A stretch of DNA of 41,088 nt. It comes from a virus. The stretch spans positions 1 to 41,088 of the IMG/VR virus record IMGVR_UViG_3300042923_001761, one strand, 5' to 3'. The notes under the pieces are model-generated. The model ran no database searches. It saw only the letters and a program-made list of their open reading frames with translations, and was not told the origin of the DNA. Shown here in pieces: positions 30,479-37,479 of this stretch. The position numbers and the translations under genes are program-made. The stretch's first letter is position 1. Every line of letters begins with the position of its first letter.

Positions 30479-30846
30479 GAGGTCTCTCCCGGGGTGATCG
30501 TGGTGGGCTGCGGGGCGCGGAGCTCAGCGAGCACCCGCCCCTCGAGGAGGTCGAGCGGGCGCCAGACACCGACGTCCGCAGCGCCGCCGAGCTCGGCGAG
30601 CACGCGGCGCTGCGCGTCGGACAGGCGGCCGGTCTGGGTCTTGAGCTCGCGGAACAGCAGGCGGCCGCGAGCGCCGTGCGCGAGGACGAGGTCGGGGAAG
30701 CCGGGCTCCGACCGGCGCGAGTCGTGCGTGTGGTAGACGAAGAACCCGAGCTCGCGCGCCATCGCGATGACCTGCGCCTGCAACGCGGCTTCCTTCATGC
30801 CGCGCGCGATGTCGGCGCGGTACTCGTCGCGGGTCATGACCTTCAC
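30475..30846 (-). CDS. VRR-NUC domain nuclease
   Basis: A 123-aa stand-alone VRR-NUC protein of the PD-(D/E)XK superfamily. The N-terminal helix KEAALQAQVIAMARELGFFV supplies the conserved Glu. YHTHDSRRSEPGFPDLVLA supplies Asp52, and RGRLLFRELKTQTGRLSDAQ gives E67-x-K69 and the Gln of the family; VGVWRPLD ends the fold. Such small phage nucleases cut branched or flapped DNA in vitro in related cases; the substrate here is not known. I used GTG 30846, which overlaps the previous stop by GTGA; an ATG lies three codons later. Confidence 0.9.
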   Translation of the reverse strand: MKVMTRDEYRADIARGMKEAALQAQVIAMARELGFFVYHTHDSRRSEPGFPDLVLAHGARGRLLFRELKTQTGRLSDAQRRVLAELGGAADVGVWRPLDLLEGRVLAELRAPQPTTITPGETS

Positions 30847-32231
30847 GCCGGCCCCCGCTCGCCCTCGAGCACGCCTGCGGCCGCGGTGAGCAGCGCCGCG
30901 GCCGCGCGCAGCAGCTCACCCACGGGGGACACGGCGGGCGGGTTCGCGACCGGACGAACCTCGTGCACGAAGGGCGGGACCTCGACCAGGCCCGCGAACG
31001 CTGCCGCCGTGTCGCGCAGGGTGCCTTCGTAGTGCGCGAGGTCTGCGGTCAGCATCGCGCCGGGCACGGGCACGGGCACGGGCACGGGCTCGGGCACGGG
31101 CTCGGGCTCGTCGGCCACGGGCGGCGCGGCCGACTCGACGACGGGCTCGTGGAGCGCGAGGTCGGTCGCGTCGGGCTCGGCCGGGATGCCGCCGTCCGCG
31201 CGCAGGTACGCGGCGAGGAGGCGCTGGGGGACGGTGCCGGTCGCCGGGCACGCGAGGTCGTGCTCCTGCGCCCACGCGCGCACGTCCTTCGACGTCACGC
31301 CCGCCGCCTCGAGCCGCTGCCGCATCAGCTCGGACGGCGTCGCGCGCTTCCGGTTCAGGTCCGCGGCGCGCTCGTGCGCGGCGGGGCGCGCCGGGATCTC
31401 GTGGTCGCGCATGATGCGCTGCACGACCTTCGGCGTGAGGTCGAGGCGCTCCGCGACCTGCTCCTGCGTGAGCTGCTCCTCCCCGCCGTACAGGCGGCGC
31501 ACCGCCTCGACGACCTCGGGGGAGTCCGCGGCCTTGTTCCGGCCTCCGGAGTGCGTCGTGCGGTCGTCACGGAGCACGAGCCCCGGCGTCTCGACCAGCA
31601 CGCGACGCACGGTCGACGTCGAGTGCCCGCGGCGCTTCGCGATCTCCGGGATCGAGCGGTTGTCCTCGAGGTACTCGCGCACGATCCCGGCCTTGTCGAG
31701 CGGCGGATGCGCGCGCGCCGTGCGCTCGACAGGCTTCGCGGCCGGGCGCGGCTTCGGGGCCGGCTTCGGCGCCTCCACGTCGAGCACCTGGCGCCCGTCG
31801 TCGCGGTGGTCCTGCAGCGTGTTCTCGATCGCGACCCGCTGCCCGAGCGACGTCGGCGCCATCTTCTCGACGGCCTCGCGGATGTCCTCGTCGATCCGGC
31901 CGTGGGACGGGTCCGGGGTGGGCTCCTCGACCGGCTCGGCGACGACCTGCTCGGGCTCCGGCTCGACGACGTCGTCGACGAGGTCCGGCGTCGTGAACTT
32001 GGCCTCCGCGAGCGCCTCGTTCGCCGGGGCCGCCGCCTTCGCCTGCGACTCCGACGCCGCGCCCCGCTCCACCAGACCCGCGAACGGGGACGACGAGCGG
32101 CGGCGCTCGGCCTTCGCCTCCATGCGTGCGCGGACCGCGTCACGGTCCTCGCGCTCCTCCCTCGGCAGACCCGCCGCGGCGTCACCGTTCACGACGCCGC
32201 CAGCGACCACCGTGCCCGCGCTGCGCATCAC
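30843..32231 (-). CDS. Multi-HTH DNA-binding protein with Lsr2-like segment
   Basis: A 462-aa regulator. Residues 1-170 are disordered with acidic and Pro/Lys parts. Residues 178-212 form a helix-turn-helix (IVREYLEDNRSIPEIAKRRG then HSTSTVRRVLVETPG). Residues 238-275 form a second (SPEVVEAVRRLYGGEEQLTQ then EQVAERLDLTPKVVQRIM). Residues 311-345 (GVTSKDVRAWAQEHDLACPA then TGTVPQRLLAAYLRA) follow the Lsr2 C-terminal DNA-binding pattern, though the RGR minor-groove motif is replaced by ATGT. A Pro-Val repeat links to a helical end. The start is GTG 32231 (GTGA overlap with the ParB-like gene) or the next ATG. Probably a phage nucleoid-binding or transcription factor. Confidence 0.8.
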   Translation of the reverse strand: MMRSAGTVVAGGVVNGDAAAGLPREEREDRDAVRARMEAKAERRRSSSPFAGLVERGAASESQAKAAAPANEALAEAKFTTPDLVDDVVEPEPEQVVAEPVEEPTPDPSHGRIDEDIREAVEKMAPTSLGQRVAIENTLQDHRDDGRQVLDVEAPKPAPKPRPAAKPVERTARAHPPLDKAGIVREYLEDNRSIPEIAKRRGHSTSTVRRVLVETPGLVLRDDRTTHSGGRNKAADSPEVVEAVRRLYGGEEQLTQEQVAERLDLTPKVVQRIMRDHEIPARPAAHERAADLNRKRATPSELMRQRLEAAGVTSKDVRAWAQEHDLACPATGTVPQRLLAAYLRADGGIPAEPDATDLALHEPVVESAAPPVADEPEPVPEPVPVPVPVPGAMLTADLAHYEGTLRDTAAAFAGLVEVPPFVHEVRPVANPPAVSPVGELLRAAAALLTAAAGVLEGERGPA

Positions 32232-33664
32232 TCCTCACCACCTGGCAGACGGCCCGCGAGCGCCTCGGTCTCGACCGTGGACGGCTCGTAGCCGAGCGCG
32301 ACGAGGACGTCGTACCAGGCGGTGCAGATGGTGGGGTGCGCCTCGTTCGTGGCGGCCCAGGTCTCGGCGTCCAGCGGCTCGACCGCGGTCGCGAGCAGCG
32401 CGATCAGGCGCGCCGGGGCGGATGCCTTGAGCCAGGCGTCGACGAACGCCCGGGCGGGGGCCGCCTGGTCGCCCTCGGCGGCGAGCGCCTCGACGTCGAG
32501 CCCGAACCACTGGCCGGCCGTGTGGGCGTAGACCTCTGGGCGCAGCGGGACCGCGTTCAGGTCGCCCGGCGGGATGTATCCCCAGGCGCTGGTCGGACGC
32601 GCGACCAGGACTCGGCTGAGGAACTCGACGAGCGCCGCGGGCGCCTTCGGGTTCTTGCGCGCCACCGCGTCGACGATGAACTCGCGCCGCGTCACGGTGG
32701 AGATCTCGGCGACCTCCGTCGCGCGCGCGGTGCGCTCGGCCTCCGCGACCTGGGCCTCTTCCCGACGGCGCTGCTGGTCGGCTGCCTCCTTGTCGGCGGC
32801 CTTCTCGCCCTTCGTTGGGGGACGCCAGTACTCCCCGGACGGCCGCTGCGAGGGCTTGAACACCCAGGTGCTCTTCGCGTCGTCGGGGACGCTGCTGCCC
32901 CACGCGTGCCGTGCGTACTTGTAGCCGTCGGGGACCTGCTTGACGACCTCGATCCCGGCCGCAGCGAGCGCCGCCTCGAGCTTCGCCCAATCGGTCTTGT
33001 TCCGCTGCGCCCGCTCGATTTCCTGCAACTGCCAGCCGTAGTTCGACGACCCGAGCGCGGCGACGAGCTTGTCGTACTGCTTCTTCGTGAGCGTCGACGG
33101 GTCGGGCAGTCGGGCGGCCTGCTCGAGCGTGGCCTCGCCGGCGTGCACCTTCGCGCGCACCTCGTCGGGCAGGGCGACGAGCTTGAGACGCGCGCGAACC
33201 GTCGACTCCGAGCGACCGGTGCGCTTCGCCGCCTGCTCGACGCTCACGCCAAGATCGAGCAGACCCTGGTAACCGTCGGCCTCCTCGATCGCGGTCAGGT
33301 CCGAGCGCTGCACGTTCTCGACGAGCATGAGCTCGAGCTGGTCCGCCTCGGACAGCGTCGGGTCGACCAGGACGGGCACGCTCGCGAGCCCCGCGACCTC
33401 GGCGGCCGCGCGGCGGCGGTGACCGATCACGAGGCGGTAGCGGTCCGGGTCGCCCGGGTCCGGCACGGCGAGCAGCGCCTGACGGATCCCGTGCTCACGA
33501 ACCGAGTCCGCGAGCTCGGTGACGTCGCCGACGTCGCGGCGCGGGTTCTGCGGGTGCGGGTGCAGGTTCTCGAGCGGGACCTCGCGGTACCCGGCGGGCA
33601 GGTCGCCCACGAGCGACGCCGCGGCGGGCGTCTCGGCTGGGGCCGCGCTGATGACGGGGCTCAC
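32228..33664 (-). CDS. ParB/Spo0J-type DNA-binding protein
   Basis: A 478-aa protein. ParB N-terminal domain: PLENLHPHPQNPRRDVGDVT, then SVREHGIRQALLAV and the nucleotide-binding box RLVIGHRRRAAAEVAGLASV (GHRRR at 81-85). The ENVQRSDLTAIEEADGYQ segment (116-133) and a helix-turn-helix SVEQAAKRTGRSESTVRARL follow. The C-terminal 270 residues are unlike partition ParB: a charged helix (EAADQQRRREEAQVAEAERT) and a Trp-rich C-terminal domain. There is no ParA gene and I saw no parS-like palindrome. In actinophages such proteins may serve as regulators rather than partition proteins. GTG 33664 overlaps the upstream stop by GTGA. Confidence 0.9.
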   Translation of the reverse strand: MSPVISAAPAETPAAASLVGDLPAGYREVPLENLHPHPQNPRRDVGDVTELADSVREHGIRQALLAVPDPGDPDRYRLVIGHRRRAAAEVAGLASVPVLVDPTLSEADQLELMLVENVQRSDLTAIEEADGYQGLLDLGVSVEQAAKRTGRSESTVRARLKLVALPDEVRAKVHAGEATLEQAARLPDPSTLTKKQYDKLVAALGSSNYGWQLQEIERAQRNKTDWAKLEAALAAAGIEVVKQVPDGYKYARHAWGSSVPDDAKSTWVFKPSQRPSGEYWRPPTKGEKAADKEAADQQRRREEAQVAEAERTARATEVAEISTVTRREFIVDAVARKNPKAPAALVEFLSRVLVARPTSAWGYIPPGDLNAVPLRPEVYAHTAGQWFGLDVEALAAEGDQAAPARAFVDAWLKASAPARLIALLATAVEPLDAETWAATNEAHPTICTAWYDVLVALGYEPSTVETEALAGRLPGGEE

Positions 33665-33942
33665 GACTGCACCGCCTCGTCGTCAGCGGGGAGCAGCGCG
33701 AGGGTTGCCCGCAGGCTCGCGACCCACGCCTCGTCGTCGTGGAGCATGTGCGCGATCTCGTCGACCGTCGTCTGGGCGCCGGCGAGGTCCGAGCGCAGAC
33801 GGGTGACGTTCTGCTCGCCGCGCTTGATCTGCTCGGCGAGGAACACCCGGGCGCGGGTGTAGTCGGTCGGGGGCGTCGCGACGCCCATCGTGGGCTCGGG
33901 GGCGCCGGGCGCGCCGTCGTGGGGGGTGTTCGTGGTGGTCAC
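33661..33942 (-). CDS. Small coiled-coil protein (93 aa)
   Basis: A 93-aa protein: a disordered Pro/Thr-rich N-terminus (TTTNTPHDGAPGAPEPTMG) followed by a long helix (RVFLAEQIKRGEQNVTRLRS, LAGAQTTVDEIAHMLHDDEA) that should form a coiled coil, and a short acidic end. GTG 33942 has GGAAGGA upstream and overlaps the previous stop by GTGA. It lies just before the ParB-like gene and might be its partner, but that is only neighbourhood evidence. Confidence 0.75.
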   Translation of the reverse strand: MTTTNTPHDGAPGAPEPTMGVATPPTDYTRARVFLAEQIKRGEQNVTRLRSDLAGAQTTVDEIAHMLHDDEAWVASLRATLALLPADDEAVQS

Positions 33943-34250
33943 GGGTTGGTCCTTCCGGTGGTCGTACCCCGCAGGTGGTCGGAGCACTCGGGGTGCGTGG
34001 CGTGGTGGATCGTGTGGCGGGTCTCGAACCCGCCGATGAGCGGCTCGTCCGGCGTGATGCGACGGCACGTCGTCATGCCCGGGGAGGCCGCGTGCTGCGC
34101 GTACTCGTCGTCGTCCGCGACGGGCGCGGCGTCGAGCGGGACGCGCTTGCGCTTCTGGCCGGCACGCAGGTTCTCCGGAGCCGGGACGTACAGCACCCAG
34201 ACGATCGGAGAGCCGCAGCCGCCCGGGCAGTCCGTCGAGCGGCGGCTCAC
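33939..34250 (-). CDS. Small Cys/His protein (103 aa)
   Basis: A 103-aa protein starting VSRRSTDCPGGCGSPIVWVL at GTG 34250. The N-terminal CPGGC pair and the C-terminal TTCRRITP with ETRHTIHHATHPECSDHL (several His and Cys) could bind zinc. The middle QKRKRVPLDAAPVADDDEYA resembles small phage proteins of the type C-P-x-C...PLDAxPV found in many actinophage early operons. Function unknown. Overlaps both neighbours by GTGA. Confidence 0.75.
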   Translation of the reverse strand: MSRRSTDCPGGCGSPIVWVLYVPAPENLRAGQKRKRVPLDAAPVADDDEYAQHAASPGMTTCRRITPDEPLIGGFETRHTIHHATHPECSDHLRGTTTGRTNP

Positions 34251-34615
34251 GGCGACTCGGCTGGCTCGGGCGCGAGACGGGCGTAGACGTTCACCCACGC
34301 GCCGTGCGCCGAGCGACCCGTCGAGCGCACCCGGTACGGCGCCTTGTACGGCCCGACCTCGAGCCACGCGAGCTCGATCAGGCCCTCGCACGTCGCGGCG
34401 TGGAAGAGGTTCGCGCGAGCCGACGCGGGCACGCCGGCGTCGTCGAGCTGAGCGCGCACGTCGTTGATCGAGAACATCGCGCCCGGCTCGAACGCGAGCA
34501 CGACATCGCGGAACGCCGCACGGTGCTCCTCGGTCAGGCGCTCGCCCGACCGCTCCCGGCCCTCGTCCGCGAGCGCCCGCGCTTCGGCGGGCGAGACCTC
34601 GGTCGTCGCGGTCAC
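34247..34615 (-). CDS. Winged-helix-like protein (122 aa)
   Basis: A 122-aa protein from GTG 34615. Residues 1-50 are acidic and helical (SPAEARALADEGRERSGERL). Residues 55-122 look like a winged helix: MFSINDVRAQLDDAGVPASA, RANLFHAATCEGLIELAWLE, then wing strands YKAPYRVRSTGRSAHGAWVN. Similar short phage proteins with this order exist and are taken to be DNA-binding. No specific family name is certain. GTGA overlaps on both sides. Confidence 0.75.
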   Translation of the reverse strand: MTATTEVSPAEARALADEGRERSGERLTEEHRAAFRDVVLAFEPGAMFSINDVRAQLDDAGVPASARANLFHAATCEGLIELAWLEVGPYKAPYRVRSTGRSAHGAWVNVYARLAPEPAESP

Positions 34616-35163
34616 AGGGCACCTCCCGCGGCGCGGGCCGGGGCGCCGGCGTGGGCGCCGAGGATCGCTGCCCACGTCGTCGCGCACGCGAGCTGCTGCA
34701 CCGAGCCGTCACCGTGGCGCAGGGTCACGGTCGCGATGCGGTCGACGGCGGACTCGACGAGCTCGGCGAGCGGCGTCGTCCACGGCGAGCGCACGACCGA
34801 CGGCCGAGCGGGCTCGGCCGGCGGGGCGACGACCGCGAGCGCCTGCGCGATCGAGACCGACGGGTCGATCAGGTCACGGGCTACCTTGCGGGCCCACGCG
34901 GTCCGGGCGGCCGCGGTGCGTGGAGCGTCGCCGTCCGGGACGGGCGGGTGCTGCACCGTCCGCGGGCGACGGGGCGTGTAGCGCGGCGGCGCGGCGAGCG
35001 CGTACTCGACGCCGGCGGGCACCGAGGGCGCCGTCGCGACGAGCGTCGTCGTGCCGTCACCGACGACGACGCGCACCAGGTGCGCGGCCGCGGGCCGGAA
35101 CCGGCGCGGGGTCAGGAACGTGCGGAGGATGCTCGGCGAGCGCCGAGCGGGCGTGCGGGGCAT
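34612..35163 (-). CDS. Hypothetical protein (183 aa)
   Basis: A 183-aa protein with a basic N-terminus (MPRTPARRSPSILRTFLTPR) and a beta-rich middle (HLVRVVVGDGTTTLVATAPS). A Pro/Arg linker follows, then a helical part (AWARKVARDLIDPSVSIAQA) and a final RIATVTLRHGDGSVQQLACA strand pair. No family recognised. ATG 35163 has AGGAAGGACC upstream. A 37-bp gap to the previous gene holds only its ribosome site. Confidence 0.7.
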   Translation of the reverse strand: MPRTPARRSPSILRTFLTPRRFRPAAAHLVRVVVGDGTTTLVATAPSVPAGVEYALAAPPRYTPRRPRTVQHPPVPDGDAPRTAAARTAWARKVARDLIDPSVSIAQALAVVAPPAEPARPSVVRSPWTTPLAELVESAVDRIATVTLRHGDGSVQQLACATTWAAILGAHAGAPARAAGGAL

Positions 35164-35200
35164 GGCGTGGTCCTTCCTGGTCGTGGTGGAACAGGTCAGG

Positions 35201-35542
35201 TCAGGGGGTGGGATGTCCGTGGCGCGTGCGGACCGTCGTCGGAGTCGCCTGCACGTGCATGGGCTGGGTCGGCGCGACGAACACGACGTCGCCGCCGACG
35301 AAGAGCTGGACGACGGGGGAGCGGACCGTCAGCACGGCCGTCGAGCCATCCGGAGCGGGCAGCGGGTCCGGGTAGCTGCCCGGCATGAGCACGACGACGT
35401 CGGACAGAACGCCCTCGAACGACTCCGCCGGGCGACGGCCCGCCGCGGGGCGAGCGACGCGCACGCGCTCACCGATGAAGTCCGGCGCGCACGACGCGAC
35501 GTAGGCGGCAGGCAGGGTCTCCCACCCCGACGCGGCGCTCAC
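35201..35542 (-). CDS. Hypothetical beta-rich protein (113 aa)
   Basis: A 113-aa protein that looks like a small beta-barrel: FIGERVRVARPAAGRRPAES, FEGVLSDVVVLMPGSYPDPL, STAVLTVRSPVVQLFVGGDV and VFVAPTQPMHVQ strands. SH3- or OB-like folds fit this pattern, but no family name is certain. GTG 35542 overlaps the upstream membrane-protein gene stop by GTGA. Early operon; function unknown. Confidence 0.72.
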   Translation of the reverse strand: MSAASGWETLPAAYVASCAPDFIGERVRVARPAAGRRPAESFEGVLSDVVVLMPGSYPDPLPAPDGSTAVLTVRSPVVQLFVGGDVVFVAPTQPMHVQATPTTVRTRHGHPTP

Positions 35543-35880
35543 CGGTCGTCACCCGTCTCGCGGGTCCGGCGATCGACGTCACGCATCGCGCGCTCGAAGC
35601 GGCTGAGGTCGGGGACGACGGTGATGGTCACCTCGCCGCGGCGGCGGCCGTAGCGGCGAGCGAGCAGGCGACGCGCTCGACGCCGAGCACGACGCTTCGC
35701 GCGAGCCGGCGCCGTCATGAACGCGACGAGCAGGAACAGCGACACCGGCACCAGCACCGCGCCAACCGCCCGCGCCGTCTGCCACGGGAGCACGAGGAGG
35801 ACGCCAGCGCCGATCGCGAGACCGATCGTCACCGCGAGCGTGATGCCGGCGCCGGGACCCGACGGGCGGGCCGTCTCCAT
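35539..35880 (-). CDS. Two-TM membrane protein with basic C-terminal tail (113 aa)
   Basis: A 113-aa protein with two adjacent TM helices: residues about 12-32 (ITLAVTIGLAIGAGVLLVLP) and 38-59 (AVGAVLVPVSLFLLVAFMTA). The remaining 50 residues are strongly basic (RAKRRARRRARRLLARRYGR) followed by TITVVPDLSRFERAMRDVDR. The basic patch should lie in the cytoplasm and could touch DNA or lipid head groups. A membrane protein inside an early operon is a candidate for host takeover or superinfection exclusion; not shown. ATG 35880, ATGA overlap. Confidence 0.72.
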   Translation of the reverse strand: METARPSGPGAGITLAVTIGLAIGAGVLLVLPWQTARAVGAVLVPVSLFLLVAFMTAPARAKRRARRRARRLLARRYGRRRGEVTITVVPDLSRFERAMRDVDRRTRETGDDR

Positions 35881-36371
35881 CACGCCACCGCCGATCGCGA
35901 CGACGCCGCGCGGTGCGCGTTGTGGCCGGCGGCGCGCTGGCCGACCGTCAGGTTCACCAGGCGCTGCCGCTCGAGCTCGAGGTTGTGCGCGCTGCGCACG
36001 AACACGCGATCGTCGTAGTCGGGCTCGCCGTGCTCGTCGTGCCGCACGCACGGGACGAAGCCGTCCCCGATCCGTGCCGACGTGTCCTGGTACAGCGTCT
36101 GCGGCTCGTCGTCCGACCAGACGCCGTACACCCGCGCCACCTCGACCGCGTGCCGCAGGTCCGCCGCGAGCGCCGCGAGGCGCGCGACCGTGTCTGGCTC
36201 GCTCTCGATCGCTCGGCACGACCGGCACGTCACGTGCCCAGACCGGGCCGTCGTCCGGCGGAGGATCGCCCGCGCGCCCAGCGCGCGGCACACGACGACC
36301 GACGCAAGGACCCCGTCACCGATCGCGGCCACCGGCAGCGGGCGCACCAGGTGCACCGCCCGGCGGCTCAC
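35880..36371 (-). CDS. Hypothetical protein with CxxC motif (163 aa)
   Basis: A 163-aa protein. The first 45 residues include a hydrophobic stretch (VAAIGDGVLASVVVCRALGA) that is too short and Arg-flanked for a clear TM. A HVTCRSCRAIESEPD motif follows, then a helical part (RLAALAADLRHAVEVARVYG) and a FVPCVRHDEHGEPDYDD segment. A zinc site from C-R-S-C and C/H residues is possible. Function unknown. GTG 36371 overlaps the upstream stop by GTGA. Confidence 0.7.
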   Translation of the reverse strand: MSRRAVHLVRPLPVAAIGDGVLASVVVCRALGARAILRRTTARSGHVTCRSCRAIESEPDTVARLAALAADLRHAVEVARVYGVWSDDEPQTLYQDTSARIGDGFVPCVRHDEHGEPDYDDRVFVRSAHNLELERQRLVNLTVGQRAAGHNAHRAASSRSAVA

Positions 36372-36643
36372 CGAGCCACCTTCCCGGCGATGTAGCGGGC
36401 CTCGGCGCTGTAGTAGCGATCGAGGAGGTGGCGGTACGCCTCCGCGGCGTCGACGGCGTACATCGTCGGCCCGGCGAGCAGGGCGCGCGCCGCGTCCTCC
36501 GCCGCCCAGTCCTTCGCGCGGCCGAGCGTCACGAACGCCGACTCGCGGTAATCCGCCGCCGCGCGCTCTCGGGACCGCGCGAGGTACCGCGCCGCGCGGT
36601 CACGCGACTCCTGCTCGCGCGCGTCGCGCTGCGGGCGGGCCAT
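36368..36643 (-). CDS. Small helical protein (91 aa)
   Basis: A 91-aa, highly charged, probably all-helical protein (RDAREQESRDRAARYLARSR, then WAAEDAARALLAGPTMYAVD and AYRHLLDRYYSAEARYIAGK). No family recognised. ATG 36643 shares one base with the upstream stop (TAATG), which supports translational coupling. Early operon, second position after the Xre regulator's downstream neighbour. Confidence 0.72.
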   Translation of the reverse strand: MARPQRDAREQESRDRAARYLARSRERAAADYRESAFVTLGRAKDWAAEDAARALLAGPTMYAVDAAEAYRHLLDRYYSAEARYIAGKVAR

Positions 36644-36867
36644 TAGGCCGCCGCCGCAACGACGGTCAGGCCGCGGCGCGCCGCGATCCTGCGCTCGAGC
36701 TCGGCGAGCGACGGACCCGTCGGGGTGTACGCGCGCCGCGCGGCCTCAGCGACGGGGAGCTCGTCGAGCTGCTGGTACGCGACGGCCAGGGTCTGGCCGG
36801 CCGCGGCGATGCACTGCTCGCGCGTCGGCCGCTGGCCGACCGACGCGCGGATCTGGGACGATGCCAC
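36643..36867 (-). CDS. Small helical protein (74 aa)
   Basis: A 74-aa helical protein: MASSQIRASVGQRPTREQCI, AAAGQTLAVAYQQLDELPVA, then a short linker and SLAELERRIAARRGLTVVAA. No family recognised. GTG 36867 stands behind AGGAAGGAGC. The 90-bp gap between it and the Xre gene stop shows nothing beyond this ribosome site. It begins the long coupled chain of early genes. Confidence 0.72.
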   Translation of the reverse strand: MASSQIRASVGQRPTREQCIAAAGQTLAVAYQQLDELPVAEAARRAYTPTGPSLAELERRIAARRGLTVVAAAA

Positions 36868-36957
36868 GGTGGTGCTCCTTCCTCGGAGTACTGCGGGCGA
36901 CGGCCCTCGCGCGGCTACTTGGCGGTTGAAGCGCGGGGGTCGTCGTGTTGTCTGGGG

Positions 36958-37305
36958 TCACGCGGTGGCCGCGAGCGTCGCGGCGTGGCGGCGCGTGGCG
37001 GAATGCGTTCCGCTTTCCATGGCGGGCATGGGTGTCGACTCGCGGAGCTCGAAGAGGTCCTCCCAGTTCTCGACGCCGAGACGGGCCGCGAGCGCCAGGG
37101 CGAGGTCCTCGGAGATGTCGGCGAGGGTTCCGTTCTCGATGGCCCAAATGGTCGTCTGGGTGCGCCGGACGAGGAAGGCCAGCTCGCGCTGCGTGTAGTG
37201 CTTCATCTTCCTCTTGCGCCTGAACTCGGCCGGGTCCTTGACGTGCATCCAGACCTCCTTCCGGAGACGGGGCGGGCGGCGGCGGGCGCCGGTTCGTGCA
37301 GCCAT
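36958..37305 (-). CDS. Xre-family regulator, Cro-like position
   Basis: A helix-turn-helix protein (HTH_3/Xre) at the head of the early operon and divergent from the candidate repressor, the position of Cro in lambdoid phages. The HTH reads FRRKRKMKHYTQRELAFLVR then RTQTTIWAIENGTLADISED, followed by LALALAARLGVENWEDLFEL. Two starts each have a good ribosome site: ATG 37305 (GGAGG, 6 nt) gives 115 aa with a basic extension, and ATG 37248 (AAGGAGG, 5 nt) gives 96 aa. Its promoter (TTGACA at 37366-37361, TAGCGT at 37344-37339) overlaps two operator elements, so the repressor should shut it off in the lysogen. Confidence 0.87.
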   Translation of the reverse strand: MAARTGARRRPPRLRKEVWMHVKDPAEFRRKRKMKHYTQRELAFLVRRTQTTIWAIENGTLADISEDLALALAARLGVENWEDLFELRESTPMPAMESGTHSATRRHAATLAATA

Positions 37306-37324
37306 CTTGCACCTCCAGTTGTAT

Positions 37325-37425
37325 CGCTGACAAGTGGAACGCTATCCGGTACGCACTAGTTGTCAAGCCGACAACGGGGTTTTTCACCCTCTGAGGTGGC
37401 ACGATGTGCTAGCCACTTGTCAGCG
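37325..37425. promoter_or_regulatory. Repressor intergenic region: three operator elements and divergent promoters
   Basis: Contains a 13-bp perfect inverted repeat CGCTGACAAGTGG (37325-37337) / CCACTTGTCAGCG (37413-37425), 75 bp apart. Midway lies a third dyad, GTTGTC-N5-GACAAC (37359-37375). All share the TTGTC half-site, and the outer pair the CTTGTCA element of the left-end palindrome at 360-379. The minus-strand promoter TTGACA-N16-TAGCGT for the Xre gene lies between the outer elements; a plus-strand promoter may use TTGTCA at 37417-37422. The arrangement suits cooperative binding or looping by the phage repressor. Confidence 0.75.
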
Positions 37426-37479
37426 CTGCTGGTGCACTCGACTACAACAACTTGATCCTTCGAGGGGAGCATCTGTCCT

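Noticed and set aside
30843-33664. A ParABS partition system (phage-plasmid lifestyle)
   Set aside because: No ParA gene, no parS-like palindrome and a serine integrase at the end of the genome favour an integrating phage.
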